Source: Polaromonas sp. CG_9.7
Lineage (GTDB): Bacteria > Pseudomonadota > Gammaproteobacteria > Burkholderiales > Burkholderiaceae_C
Reading direction: 5' to 3'
Assembly (NCBI RefSeq): GCF_015752205.1
Contig: NZ_JADOVG010000022.1
Coordinates: 1-53,637, forward strand
DNA: 53,637 bases
The notes beneath the pieces were generated by a model that was given only the letters and a program-made list of their open reading frames with translations, was not told the origin of the DNA and searched no databases. This document shows positions 28,794 through 38,145 of this stretch, piece by piece; the stretch's first letter is position 1, and the number at the start of each line of letters is the position of its first letter. Made by a program: the position numbers and the translations under genes.

Positions 28794-29062
28794 GATGGCG
28801 GGGTCAAGCGCGGGCAGGGAAGTCAGGGGTTTGCTGTCGTTGGGAAAGTTCACAGGGTTGCAGCGCCAGAAAAACTTTCGATCATAGACCTGAGCCGGCT
28901 TGCGGGCAGTGCCGCCGCCGGGTATCAAGCACAATACGGGGCCTTGTCCAGGCCATTCATCGAGCTTTCTGTGCTTGTGTGAAGACGCTTTTCAGGCACG
29001 GCTGCCATGCGTTAAGGCCACGGCTGTTTGCGGTAATTTTCCACTTTTGAGACTCCTTCACC

Positions 29063-30292
29063 GTGTCTTCTGCAGCCCCTTCTTTTCCCATGACCGCCCT
29101 GGAGCGGCGCGCCAGCTTCTCGCTGGCGTCGATTTTTGCGCTGCGCATGCTGGGCCTGTTTTTGGTGTTGCCGGTGTTTGCGCTGGAAGCGGCACGCTAT
29201 CCGGGCGGTGACGACCCGGCCAAAGTTGGCTTGGCGATGGGCATTTACGGGCTGACGCAGGCGCTACTGCAGATTCCTTTTGGCCTGGCGTCGGACCGGC
29301 TGGGCCGCAAACGGGTGATCGTGGCCGGGCTGATGGTGTTTGCGCTGGGCAGCTTTGTCGCAGCTGCCGCACCCGACCTGAACTGGCTGCTGGCGGGCCG
29401 GGCATTGCAGGGCGCGGGCGCGATCTCTGCCGCCGTCACCGCGCTGCTGGCCGACCAGACGCGCGACGAGGTCCGCACCAAGGCCATGGCGCTGGTCGGC
29501 GGCAGCATCGGACTGATGTTTGCCGTGTCGCTGGTGCTGGCGCCGGCGCTCAATGCCCGCATCGGGTTGAGTGGCCTGTTCGTGCTGACAGGCGTGCTGG
29601 CGCTGGCCGGCATCGTCATGGTGCTGTGGCTGGTGCCGCCCGAGCCGTTGCTGCACCAGGACATGGCGCGCGGCGGCGTTGCCGATGTGCTGCGGCGCGG
29701 CGACATGCTGGGCCTGAACTTTGGCGTGTTCGTGCTGCATGCGGTGCAGCTGTCCATGTGGGTGGCGGTGCCGGCGCTGCTGGTGCAGGCCGGGCTGCTC
29801 AAGGCGCTGCACTGGCAGGTGTATCTGCCGGCGGTGCTGGCGTCGTTCGTGGTGATGGGCGGCACGCTGTTTCCGCTGGAGCGGCGCGGCCACCTGCGTG
29901 CCGTGCTGCTGGCCGCGATTGCCCTGCTGGCGCTGGTGCAACTGGGTTTTCTTTGCATGGCCATGGCGGCCGGCGGCGCGGCGCCATCGCTGTGGATGCT
30001 GGGCGGCTTGCTGCTGCTGTTTTTTTGCAGTTTCAATGTGCTGGAGGCCAGCCAGCCGAGTCTGGTGTCACGCCTGGCCCATGCCTCCAGCCGGGGCGCA
30101 GCGCTGGGGTTGTACAACACCTCGCAGTCGCTGGGGCTGTTTGCCGGTGGCGCACTGGGTGGGGCGATGCTCAAGTGGGGTGGGGCGCCAGGCCTGTTTG
30201 TCTCGACCACCGCGCTGTCGTTGCTCTGGCTGGCGGTGGCCTGGCGGATGATGCCGGTCCAGCCCGCCAGGGCCCGACCCATTCCGGCCTGA
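29063..30292 (+). CDS. Major facilitator superfamily transporter
   Basis: 409 residues from GTG 29063; ATG 29090 is an alternative. Twelve hydrophobic helices. The loop 2-3 motif is DRLGRKRVI, preceded by IPFGLAS, as in drug:H+ antiporters. The first helix, SIFALRMLGLFLVLPVFAL, resembles the YajR group. YajR has an extra C-terminal domain that is absent here. Divergent from uvrA and followed by ssb, an order I associate with Burkholderiales. Substrate unknown. Confidence 0.9.
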   Translation: MSSAAPSFPMTALERRASFSLASIFALRMLGLFLVLPVFALEAARYPGGDDPAKVGLAMGIYGLTQALLQIPFGLASDRLGRKRVIVAGLMVFALGSFVAAAAPDLNWLLAGRALQGAGAISAAVTALLADQTRDEVRTKAMALVGGSIGLMFAVSLVLAPALNARIGLSGLFVLTGVLALAGIVMVLWLVPPEPLLHQDMARGGVADVLRRGDMLGLNFGVFVLHAVQLSMWVAVPALLVQAGLLKALHWQVYLPAVLASFVVMGGTLFPLERRGHLRAVLLAAIALLALVQLGFLCMAMAAGGAAPSLWMLGGLLLLFFCSFNVLEASQPSLVSRLAHASSRGAALGLYNTSQSLGLFAGGALGGAMLKWGGAPGLFVSTTALSLLWLAVAWRMMPVQPARARPIPA

Positions 30293-30295
30293 GTT

Positions 30296-31660
30296 TCAGC
30301 GCGCCTGCGGCGCTTCGGCTGGAACGGCAGCCGGCGGCGGCGGCTGCAGGCCGGCAATCATGTGTTCGGCCAGCGTGGCGTACAGCGGCCGGCTGATCAT
30401 GCGCGACAGCAGGCTGGCCAGCATGGCCGCCATCATCAGGCTGAGCACCATGGCGCGGCCATCGACCATTTCCATCACGATGATGAACGCCGTCAGCGGC
30501 GCCTGCGTGACAGCCGCCAAGAAGGCGGCCATGCCGATGGCGATCAACGCGGCGCTGATGTCGGGCGCCGTGAGCAGGGCAATGTTGCTGCCCACGCCGG
30601 CGCCTATCGACAAGGCGGGCGCAAAAATGCCGCCGGGTACGCCGCACCAGGCGGCCAGCCAGGTGGCAATGAACTTGAGCAATACATACAGCGACGGTAT
30701 ATCGGCCTGGCCTGCCAGCATCTGCGTGACAGCGTGCGAGCCCGCGCCAAAGGTCGAGCCGTCGCTGACCAGTCCGATCACCGCAATCGCCAGGCCGCCG
30801 GCGGCGGCAAAGCGCACCGGGTGCAGGCTGCGCCACCGGCTGAAGCGGTCGGGTGACGAGCCGGTCAGCGAAATCGCCATCAGGCGTGCAAAAACGCCGC
30901 CGAGCAGGCCGCAGGCCAGCGCCACCATCAGACCGGGAAAGAGCGCATTCCAGCCCAGGATCGGCACCTTGATGACGCCGAAATAGGTGATGTTGCCAAA
31001 GGTCGAAACCCCCATCAGGCCGGCCAGCACGATGGCCGTGATGATCAGGCCGCTGTTGCGCGACTCCAGCTTGCTTGAAAGCTCCTCGATGGCAAACACC
31101 ACCCCCGCCAGTGGCGCGTTGAAGGCCGCCGCAATGCCGGCTGCGCCGCCCGCCACCAGCAAGGCATGGTTGCTCATGCCGGATTCAGGACGCAGCCAGC
31201 GGCGCGCATGCTGCATCACGCCCGCCGCCACCTGAACTGACGGGCCTTCGCGGCCAATGGACAAGCCCGCCATCAGCCCGGCGGTGGACAGCCCGATCTT
31301 GGCCAGCGTCAGGCGCAGCGACACAAAACGGCTTTGCGCACCGGGCGGCAATGCGGGATCCAGCGCCGCCATGACCTGCGGAATGCCCGAGCCCGCAGCG
31401 CCGGGAAAATGACGCCGGGTCGCCCAGACGATGGCCGCTGTCAGGGCCGGCGTCCACAGCAAAATGGCCCAGCGGTTGGCGCCGTGAAGCCGCTCAAACA
31501 GCCCGAAGCCCCATTCGCCCAGCAGGGTGAAGGCCACCACGCTCAATCCGGCGGCAATTGCATAGACCAGCACCACGGCGCGGTCGAACCAGAGCCGGCC
31601 ATTGGACAGTTCGCTGCGCAGGTTGTGCAGGAAATTGGGCTCATGGGGCGGTTGATGCAT
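30296..31660 (-). CDS. ClC-family chloride channel/antiporter
   Basis: 454 residues from ATG 31660, no ribosome site evident. ClC selectivity motifs are all present: GSGIP, GREGPSVQ (gating Glu) and GGIFAP. AIEEL contains the internal proton Glu that marks H+/Cl- exchangers rather than passive channels. No C-terminal CBS domains, as in ClcA/ClcB. About 18 helical membrane segments expected. It helps acid tolerance or volume control in characterised relatives. Convergent with the MFS gene (stops three bases apart) and divergent from ssb. Confidence 0.93.
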   Translation of the reverse strand: MHQPPHEPNFLHNLRSELSNGRLWFDRAVVLVYAIAAGLSVVAFTLLGEWGFGLFERLHGANRWAILLWTPALTAAIVWATRRHFPGAAGSGIPQVMAALDPALPPGAQSRFVSLRLTLAKIGLSTAGLMAGLSIGREGPSVQVAAGVMQHARRWLRPESGMSNHALLVAGGAAGIAAAFNAPLAGVVFAIEELSSKLESRNSGLIITAIVLAGLMGVSTFGNITYFGVIKVPILGWNALFPGLMVALACGLLGGVFARLMAISLTGSSPDRFSRWRSLHPVRFAAAGGLAIAVIGLVSDGSTFGAGSHAVTQMLAGQADIPSLYVLLKFIATWLAAWCGVPGGIFAPALSIGAGVGSNIALLTAPDISAALIAIGMAAFLAAVTQAPLTAFIIVMEMVDGRAMVLSLMMAAMLASLLSRMISRPLYATLAEHMIAGLQPPPPAAVPAEAPQAR

Positions 31661-31796
31661 GGGGTGATTATTGCGTGACGGGCCAATCCGGCCAGCCAGG
31701 GCCTGCCGGATGCGGCACAATTGCGCTTTGGGCGCCACCCGCCCGTCAAGACACTTCCCCTGACCCATACCATTCCAGAGCAAGAGGCGGCACACC

Positions 31797-32303
31797 ATGG
31801 CATCAGTCAATAAAGTCATCATCGTCGGCAATTTGGGCAAAGATCCCGAAATGCGCAGTTTTCCCAGCGGCGACCAGGTCGCCAACGTCACCATCGCCAC
31901 CACCGACAAGTGGAAGGACAAGCAGTCCGGCGAAATGAAGGAAGCCACCGAATGGCACCGCATCGTGTTCAACGGCCGTCTGGCCGAGATCGTCGGCCAG
32001 TACCTGCGCAAGGGCTCGCAGGTGTATGTCGAAGGCTCCCTGCGCACCCGCAAGTGGACCGACCAGAGCGGCGTTGAAAAGTACACCACCGAAATCCGCG
32101 CCGACCAGATGCAGATGCTGGGCAGCCGCCAGGGCATGGGCGGCCCTGGTGCTGGCGGCCATGACGAGGGCGGCGGTTACGAAGCGCCGCGCCAGTCAGC
32201 CGCCCCTGCCAGCCGCCCGCCGCCGCCACGGCAGGCCCCCGCGCCTGCACCTTCCAAGGCGTCCAGCGGCTTTGACGACATGGACGACGACATTCCGTTC
32301 TGA
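31797..32303 (+). CDS. ssb: Single-stranded DNA-binding protein
   Basis: 168 residues. An OB fold from [17 protein letters not shown] to [13 protein letters not shown], with the [28 protein letters not shown] core. Then a Gly/Pro-rich flexible linker and the acidic tip DDDIPF that recruits repair proteins. It binds single-stranded DNA as a tetramer. Typical length. Followed by a strong terminator at 32343-32367. Confidence 0.97.
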   Translation: MASVNKVIIVGNLGKDPEMRSFPSGDQVANVTIATTDKWKDKQSGEMKEATEWHRIVFNGRLAEIVGQYLRKGSQVYVEGSLRTRKWTDQSGVEKYTTEIRADQMQMLGSRQGMGGPGAGGHDEGGGYEAPRQSAAPASRPPPPRQAPAPAPSKASSGFDDMDDDIPF

Positions 32304-32342
32304 GGTCTACCTGAGACCAATTCGGTAAAGAATTAAGCTAAA

Positions 32343-32367
32343 GCCCTGATTTATCAGGGCTTTTTTG
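32343..32367 (+). terminator. Rho-independent terminator after ssb
   Basis: agccctga-ttta-tcagggct hairpin (8-bp stem, 4-base loop) directly followed by a run of T. Preceded by A residues, so it may also act on transcripts from the convergent kinase gene. Confidence 0.9.
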
Positions 32368-32407
32368 TTTCCGCTTTGAATTTGAAAGTCCTTGGCGCGT
32401 CGACGGC

Positions 32408-33982
32408 TCAACGCTCGATCTGCAGCAGCAACGCCTCGAGTTGCTCGAAACCAATCGGCTTGGTCAGGTGGTCGTCGAAGCCGGCTTCGCGTGCCAGTTG
32501 CTTGTCCGACTCTTGGCCCCAGCCGGTCGCGGCGATCAGGACGATGTTCTTGCCCCAGGACAATTGACGCAACCGGCGCGCCATTTCGTAGCCGCTCACG
32601 TCGGGCAGGCCGATGTCCAGCAGCGCCACGTGGGGGACAAATTCTTCTGCCAGTTTCAGGCCGCTGGTGCCGTTGTGGGCCGTACGCGCCTCGTGTCCCA
32701 GCAATTCGAGCACCATTTTCATGCTCTCGGCAGCATCGACGTTGTCATCTACCACCAGGATGCGCAAACCCTCAACTTCAGCAGCGGAGGGCGTGTCTGC
32801 TGCTGCCTGCCGCAGCGCTTGCGAGAGCGGAAGGCGGACGGTGAATTCGCTGCCCTGGCCGACGCCTTCACTGGCCGCGCTGATGCTGCCGCCATGCAAC
32901 GCAACCAGCCCGCGCACCAGCGCCAGTCCGATGCCGAGCCCGCCCTGTGAGCGTTCCAGTGCCGGTGTCAACTGGGAGAACATCTCGAAAATGGCGGCGA
33001 GCGACTCCTTTGGTATGCCGATGCCGGTGTCGCGCACCGACACCACGGCTTCATGGCCGCAGCACTGCAGCGCCAACCAGATGTGGCCGCCCCGGGGGGT
33101 GTACTTGGCCGCATTGTTGAGCAGGTTGGCAATCACCTGGGTCAGCCGGGTCGCGTCGGCGTCGATGATGACTTCCCCGGGGGGCAGTTCCACGCTGAGC
33201 GTGTGCCCGGCGTTTTGCAGCATGCCGCGCGCATCCTCCAGCGCCAGGTGCACGATGGCCGTCAGGTCGACCGGCTCGCGGCGCAGCGCCATGCGGCCCT
33301 GGGTGATGCGGGAAACCTCCATCAGGTCGTCCACCAGATGGGTGAGTTGCTGCAACTGGCGCTCCAGCACCCGGATCGACCCGTCTTGCCAGGGCGCGTT
33401 CTGCCCCTGCAGCTTGAGCGCTGCCACCACGTTGGACATGGGCGCCAGCGGGTTGCGCAGCTCATGCGCCAGAGTCGCCAGGAATTCATCCTTGCGACGG
33501 TCCGCCATCAGCAGCTTCTGATTGATTTCAAACAGCTGTGCCTCGGCGCCCAGGCGCGCTTCGAGGGCGGCCTCGGCAGCCTTGCGTGCCAGCAGCAGTT
33601 CTCGTTCGTAAGAGCGCCGGTCGGTGGCCATGAAGATCGCCAGTTCGTCCAGCAGTTGCCCACTGTGGCGCCGCCGCACGATGTTGAGCAGCATCGGCAG
33701 GCGGCTGCCATCACGGTGCAACAGATCGAACTGCACCTCGGCCACCGAACCCTGCATCTGCAGCAGCGGCACGCAGTTGGTCTGATGGAACACCTTGCCT
33801 CCCATGGGGAGCAGGTCTTGCAGTCGAAGGCGGCCGCGCAATTCATCGGTTTGGTAGCCCAGCCAGCGGCACAGCGTGGTGTTGACGCGCAGGATGGTGC
33901 CATCGGGGTCTGTCAACATCAGGCCGCACGCAGCATGCGCGAACAGCACGCTGTCTGCGGGCAGTGGCACGCGCTCGCTCAT
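32408..33982 (-). CDS. PAS-domain hybrid histidine kinase/response regulator
   Basis: 524 residues. PAS domain about 8-115, short coiled coil 125-160, HisKA with LAHELRNPLA (phospho-acceptor His173), and HATPase with LLNNAAKYTPRGG (N box, near 287-299), DTGIGIP and GGLGIGLALV. A C-terminal receiver begins near 407 (LRILVVDDN) with phospho-acceptor Asp456 and the switch Lys in LTKP. No membrane segment, so a cytoplasmic sensor. It starts three bases after the RsbQ-like hydrolase stop. In Bacillus, RsbQ pairs with a PAS-containing phosphatase, RsbP; here the PAS partner is a kinase. No separate output regulator is adjacent, so phosphotransfer may continue elsewhere. Confidence 0.92.
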   Translation of the reverse strand: MSERVPLPADSVLFAHAACGLMLTDPDGTILRVNTTLCRWLGYQTDELRGRLRLQDLLPMGGKVFHQTNCVPLLQMQGSVAEVQFDLLHRDGSRLPMLLNIVRRRHSGQLLDELAIFMATDRRSYERELLLARKAAEAALEARLGAEAQLFEINQKLLMADRRKDEFLATLAHELRNPLAPMSNVVAALKLQGQNAPWQDGSIRVLERQLQQLTHLVDDLMEVSRITQGRMALRREPVDLTAIVHLALEDARGMLQNAGHTLSVELPPGEVIIDADATRLTQVIANLLNNAAKYTPRGGHIWLALQCCGHEAVVSVRDTGIGIPKESLAAIFEMFSQLTPALERSQGGLGIGLALVRGLVALHGGSISAASEGVGQGSEFTVRLPLSQALRQAAADTPSAAEVEGLRILVVDDNVDAAESMKMVLELLGHEARTAHNGTSGLKLAEEFVPHVALLDIGLPDVSGYEMARRLRQLSWGKNIVLIAATGWGQESDKQLAREAGFDDHLTKPIGFEQLEALLLQIER

Positions 33983-33985
33983 GGC

Positions 33986-34789
33986 CTAGCTGAGTAGTGG
34001 ATCAAGAAATCGCTCGATGGCTGCAGAGCAGGCGGACGGCGTGCTGACGTGCGGGCAGTGGCCGACGTTGTCGATCAGTTCCAGCACGCTGTGCTGCAAT
34101 TGCTGATGCATGTACTGGCCCACCGTAAGAGGAGCGATCAGGTCGTCGCTGCATTGCAGGATCAGCGCGGGCGTGGATGAAAGGGGCAGGGCGGCGCGAT
34201 GGTCGGACAGGAATGTGACCCGGGCAAAATGCTTGGCAATCTCCGGGTCGTTGCGGCAAAAGCTGTTGGTCAGCTCAATGCCGAGTTCCGGCTGGTCCGG
34301 CATGCCCATGATGGCCGGCGCCATATTGCTGGACCAGCCCAGGTAGTTGCTGTCCATCGTGTCGAGCAAGTCGTCGATGTCGGCGCGCGTGAAACCACCG
34401 ACATAGTCGCCGTGGTTGGTGTAGCACGGCGACGGCGCCACCATGATCTGCGCCAGAAAGCGCTCTGGCGCCTCGATGGTGGCCAGCAGGCCGATGATGG
34501 TGCTGACCGAGTGGCCGACCAGGATCACCGGGCCGGTGGCAAACTCGTCGACGATTTCCAGGATGTCGGCCGCATAGCCATTCAGCGAGCCGTATTTTTG
34601 CCGGTCGTAGGCGCTCAGGAGGGAGCCGCCACTGCCGACCAGGTCAAACGTAACGACCCGGAACCGTTCACTGAAGGCAGGAACGAGATATCTCCACATG
34701 AACTGGTCGCAGCCAAATCCATGGGCAAGCAGCATGGTGACAGGACCGTCGCCATAGGCATGCACGTTGTTTCGACGTTGGATACTCAT
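33986..34789 (-). CDS. RsbQ-type alpha/beta hydrolase
   Basis: 267 residues from ATG 34789. Catalytic triad by pattern: VGHSVS (nucleophile Ser94), CSDDLIAP (Asp216) and GHCPH (His244), at almost the spacing of Bacillus RsbQ. APSPCYTN, YVGGF, YLGW and FLSDHR are further RsbQ signatures, also found in plant KAI2/D14 receptors. RsbQ is needed to activate the PAS sensor RsbP under energy stress, probably by making or delivering a small hydrophobic ligand. The gene lies directly upstream of a PAS kinase, so the same logic is inferred. No signal peptide. Confidence 0.93.
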   Translation of the reverse strand: MSIQRRNNVHAYGDGPVTMLLAHGFGCDQFMWRYLVPAFSERFRVVTFDLVGSGGSLLSAYDRQKYGSLNGYAADILEIVDEFATGPVILVGHSVSTIIGLLATIEAPERFLAQIMVAPSPCYTNHGDYVGGFTRADIDDLLDTMDSNYLGWSSNMAPAIMGMPDQPELGIELTNSFCRNDPEIAKHFARVTFLSDHRAALPLSSTPALILQCSDDLIAPLTVGQYMHQQLQHSVLELIDNVGHCPHVSTPSACSAAIERFLDPLLS

Positions 34790-35047
34790 AGGATTCTGGA
34801 TAGGAGAGAAGCCGACATTGCGGCAGGTCCGTCGCAGGGATGGGCGATACAAGCCCGTAGCGATGGTTCGAGGCCATACTACCATCGCCCGCTGCAGTGC
34901 CCCATGGCCGCTGTGCAGCCGTGACAAAATGCCGGCGAGGGCCGCTGGCTGGGCATTGCGCCCATGGCTGGCCTTGGTCCTGTGTGGACCCAACCCCGTG
35001 TCCATTACGAAAGTGGAGAGTTCCCATTGCCTTCTGATAAATTTCCG

Positions 35048-36445
35048 ATGAAAAGTGCCCGCTTGTTGCTGATGGGTGCCGGTTTGGCCGCCGCCGGCTT
35101 GCTGACCATGACACCAGCGCTGGCGCTGGGTGAACTTGAGCCGTTGACCAACATTCTGTCGGTTCCTGGGAGCGCTGGACTGGGCGTGGTTACCCACTTT
35201 GAAAGCTCGCCCTACCGTGGGGCTGGCAACCGATACGATGTCCTTCCGCTTTACCTGTACGAAGGCGAGCGCTTCTTTCTTCATGCCAACCGGGGCGGTG
35301 TGAAGCTGAAAGAGGCGGGTGACCAGCGCTTTGATTGGTTCATCGAGCAGCGGCTTGAAGGTTTTCCGGCCGACCGCTTGCCCGCCAGCCTGACGGGAAT
35401 GGCAACCCGTGATTCGGGTATTGATATGGGCCTTTCCTGGCGTTACCGCCAGCCCTGGGGCACAGTGCAGGCCGAACTGCTGCATGACATCGGCGGGTTT
35501 TCAAAGGGCAGCGAGTTTCGTCTGGGCTATACCTACGACTTGCGTTACGGTCGGTTGAGCCTGCGCCCCAACCTGAGCGTGGCGCTGCGCGATGCGCGTC
35601 TGAACAACTATTACTACGGCGTGCAGCCCGGCGAAGCCACGCCCGGCCGCGCTGCCTATTCGCCAGGAGCGGGCCTCAACACCACGCTCGGCCTGTACGG
35701 CTCCTACGATCTGTCCCAGCGCTGGCGCCTGCTGGCCGGCGTGTCGGCCACCGTGCTGGACCGCCAGCTCAAGGACAGCCCCATTGTGCAAAAGCGCGTG
35801 CTGCCCGGCGTGTACGTGGGCGCGGCCTATGACTTTGGCGGGCACAAGCGCGAATGGGTGCAGGACGGCTCGCCGACCTGGTTCAAGCTGCTTTACGGCA
35901 AGGCCACCGACGACGGCTGCCATCTGCTCAAGATCGTGACCGCGCAATGCCTGTCAACGGCCAGCGTGAACCCCACCAGCATCACCGGCCTTCAGGTCGG
36001 CAAGCCTTTTTTGCAGAACGTCAACGGCTGGCCGCTTGATTTTGTCGGCTATGCCGGCTTGACCAGCCACAACGACCGGGGCCTGCAGGCCAACGGCTTG
36101 CAGCTCGACCTGTTCATGAAGGCTTTTTACACCGGCTTTCCATGGAGCGAACGGGTCAAGACGCGTCTGGGCATGGGCGTGGGCGTTTCGCTGGCCCAGC
36201 GGGCGCCGTACATTGAAGCCAGCAGCCAGGCAATGGACGGCAAGCCGGCTTCGCGCCTGCTCAATTACCTGGACCCGACGCTGGACGTGAGCCTGGGCGA
36301 CCTGGTCGGTTCGCGTGCCTTGAAGGACACGTTCATCGGTTTTGGCGTGTCGCACCGTTCGGGCATCTTTGGCTCGTCGCGCCTGCTGGGCAATGTCAGC
36401 GGTGGCTCCAATTACATTTACACCTATGTCGAGTCGGCGCTGTAA
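35048..36445 (+). CDS. MipA/OmpV-family outer-membrane protein with long C-terminal extension
   Basis: 465 residues from ATG 35048. Signal peptide (LLLMGAGLAAAGLLTM, cleavage near ALALG). Residues about 35-270 match MipA/OmpV: GLGVVTHFESSPYRGAGNRYDVLPLYLYEG near the start, then alternating beta strands ending PGVYVGAAYDFG. MipA links the transglycosylase MltA and PBP1B in E. coli; OmpV-type members are porin-like. The C-terminal 190 residues form a second set of strands (FVGYAGLTSHNDRG, SRLLGNVSGGSNYIYTYVESAL), perhaps a second barrel half. A disulfide is possible between the two Cys near 300-310. A monocistronic gene divergent from the RsbQ-like operon. Confidence 0.82.
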   Translation: MKSARLLLMGAGLAAAGLLTMTPALALGELEPLTNILSVPGSAGLGVVTHFESSPYRGAGNRYDVLPLYLYEGERFFLHANRGGVKLKEAGDQRFDWFIEQRLEGFPADRLPASLTGMATRDSGIDMGLSWRYRQPWGTVQAELLHDIGGFSKGSEFRLGYTYDLRYGRLSLRPNLSVALRDARLNNYYYGVQPGEATPGRAAYSPGAGLNTTLGLYGSYDLSQRWRLLAGVSATVLDRQLKDSPIVQKRVLPGVYVGAAYDFGGHKREWVQDGSPTWFKLLYGKATDDGCHLLKIVTAQCLSTASVNPTSITGLQVGKPFLQNVNGWPLDFVGYAGLTSHNDRGLQANGLQLDLFMKAFYTGFPWSERVKTRLGMGVGVSLAQRAPYIEASSQAMDGKPASRLLNYLDPTLDVSLGDLVGSRALKDTFIGFGVSHRSGIFGSSRLLGNVSGGSNYIYTYVESAL

Positions 36446-36456
36446 TCGGGCGGGTT

Positions 36457-36518
36457 TGCTATCGCATTAATAGCTGCTTAAGCTTGTCCTGCTTGCGCAA
36501 AAGGCTTATTTGACTTGA
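36457..36518 (+). repeat. Dispersed repeat, copy E, forming the mnmA 3' end
   Basis: gctat-cgcatta-atagc, then gcttaagcttg and gcttgcgcaaaaggcttatttgac. On the minus strand the mnmA stop and its last 13 codons lie within the element. Confidence 0.7.
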
Positions 36519-37704
36519 AAAGTGCGGCGACGGGCTTGCCGCCGGGCACATTTTGCACATTGCTTGACGCAATCACGCCGCCGCCCAGACAGACCTCGCC
36601 CTGGTACAGCACCGCCGACTGGCCCGGCGTGACCGCCCACTGGGGCGCAGGGAACACCAGTTCGCAGCCGCCGGCCGAGGCGCTGGCCAGTTCGCAGGCG
36701 GCATCAAGCTGGCGGTAGCGCGTCTTGGCCGCCATGGCACCCAAAGCCGGCGCACGGCCTGCCACCCAGCTGCAGTCCTGCGCCTGCAGCACCGTCGATT
36801 GCAGCCACGGATGGTCGTGGCCCTGCACCACCCACAGCGTGTTGCTTTCCATGTCCTTGCGCGCCACGAACCACGGCGCGTGCTCGCCAACGCCGCGCTG
36901 GCCACGCGCCTGCGCTGCCTTCAAATCCGCGCCCCGGGCCTTCACGCCGCCAATGCCCAGGCCCTGGCGCTGGCCCAGCGTGTAAAAGCTCAGGCCGACA
37001 TGCTCGCCCAGCATGCGGCCCTGGTCGTTCTTGATGGGGCCAGGCGCCTTGGCAATGTAGCGGTTCAAAAAGTCGCGAAATGGCCGCTCGCCAATGAAGC
37101 AGATGCCGGTCGAGTCCTTTTTCCGGGCGTTCGGCAGGCCGATCTCGTCGGCAATGCGGCGCACCTCGGTTTTGTGCAACTCGCCCACCGGGAACAGGGT
37201 TTTGGAGAGTTGCGCCTGGTTCAGCCGGTGCAAAAAGTAGCTCTGGTCCTTGGCCGGGTCCAGGCCCTTGAGCAGTTCGTGCAGGCCGGTGGCGACGTTC
37301 AGGCGCACCCGGGCATAGTGGCCGGTGGCGATTTTTTCGGCGCCCAGCCGCATTGCGTGGTCTAAAAACGCCTTGAACTTGATCTCGGCATTGCACAAAA
37401 TGTCCGGATTGGGCGTGCGGCCGGCTTGGTATTCGCGCAGGAATTCGGCGAACACGCGGTCCTTGTAGTCGGCGGCAAAGTTGACGTGCTCAATCTCGAT
37501 GCCAATCACGTCGGCCACCGCGGCGGCATCGACAAAGTCGATGTTCGACGAGCAGAATTCGCTGTCGTCGTCGTCTTCCCAGTTCTTCATGAAGATGCCG
37601 ATGACCTCGTGGCCCTGCTGCTTGAGCAGCCAGGCCGTGACGGCCGAATCGACGCCGCCGCTCAACCCCACCACGATCCGTTGCTTGCTGTGTTGCTTGT
37701 CCAT
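36478..37704 (-). CDS. mnmA: tRNA-specific 2-thiouridylase
   Basis: 408 residues. PP-loop SGGVDSAV near the N-terminus binds [10 protein letters not shown] carries the catalytic Cys and [10 protein letters not shown] the second Cys that forms the persulfide-linked disulfide. GHYARV and KDQSYFLH are also family markers. It thiolates U34 of Lys, Glu and Gln tRNAs, receiving sulfur from IscS. Longer than E. coli MnmA (about 370); the extra length includes a spacer near 255-275 and the last residues ([13 protein letters not shown]), which derive from a dispersed repeat. Confidence 0.96.
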   Translation of the reverse strand: MDKQHSKQRIVVGLSGGVDSAVTAWLLKQQGHEVIGIFMKNWEDDDDSEFCSSNIDFVDAAAVADVIGIEIEHVNFAADYKDRVFAEFLREYQAGRTPNPDILCNAEIKFKAFLDHAMRLGAEKIATGHYARVRLNVATGLHELLKGLDPAKDQSYFLHRLNQAQLSKTLFPVGELHKTEVRRIADEIGLPNARKKDSTGICFIGERPFRDFLNRYIAKAPGPIKNDQGRMLGEHVGLSFYTLGQRQGLGIGGVKARGADLKAAQARGQRGVGEHAPWFVARKDMESNTLWVVQGHDHPWLQSTVLQAQDCSWVAGRAPALGAMAAKTRYRQLDAACELASASAGGCELVFPAPQWAVTPGQSAVLYQGEVCLGGGVIASSNVQNVPGGKPVAALFKSNKPFAQAGQA

Positions 37705-38145
37705 AGGAAAGCGATTATCCCGCGATGACCTGTTGGCTCCGTTGACCGCTTGTCATGGAACTTCGGCAATACCGGTATTCGGTGGGTGGCGTCGAACTTG
37801 CCGGTATGAACCGTGCGGCACCGAGCCCGTGCCTGCACGCCGGCCTGGCCCGGGTGGCGCCTCGGGGTGCAGAAGGAACATCAGCGCAGCTTACAATTTG
37901 TAGCGCTCCGCATGGCGTCAACGTCGCCACAACGTTCAGGTTCACCGGCCTGCGCACAGGCTCCCCAGCCCATGCAGCGTGATGGGCGCTGACGCCCAGG
38001 GCCACTGTGCCTTGTGAAGCCGCCGGATTTTGTCAAGCGACCGATAGAAAGTCCACCATGTACATGAACCCAGCCCGCCTTTCGACTGACGCACCGGCGA
38101 CCCGTGCGCATGCGGCGCCGGGCCTGACTGCAAGCGTGTCCTGAC
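37705..38145. other. Intergenic region upstream of tctD
   Basis: 441 bases between divergent mnmA and tctD. Only short frames without recognisable homology. One 28-codon frame (38058-38144) ends just before tctD but has no supporting ribosome site. Promoters for both sides are expected; no operator was identified. Confidence 0.5.

Noticed and set aside
28794..29062. SOS-type operator before uvrA
   Set aside because: I looked for a CTGT-N8-ACAG type site and saw none.
30360..30986. Plus-strand frame opposite the ClC gene
   Set aside because: The minus strand has all ClC signature motifs.
38058..38144. 28-codon frame ending just before tctD
   Set aside because: No ribosome site and an unremarkable composition; unlike the 20-codon frame before tctB it does not overlap the next start.
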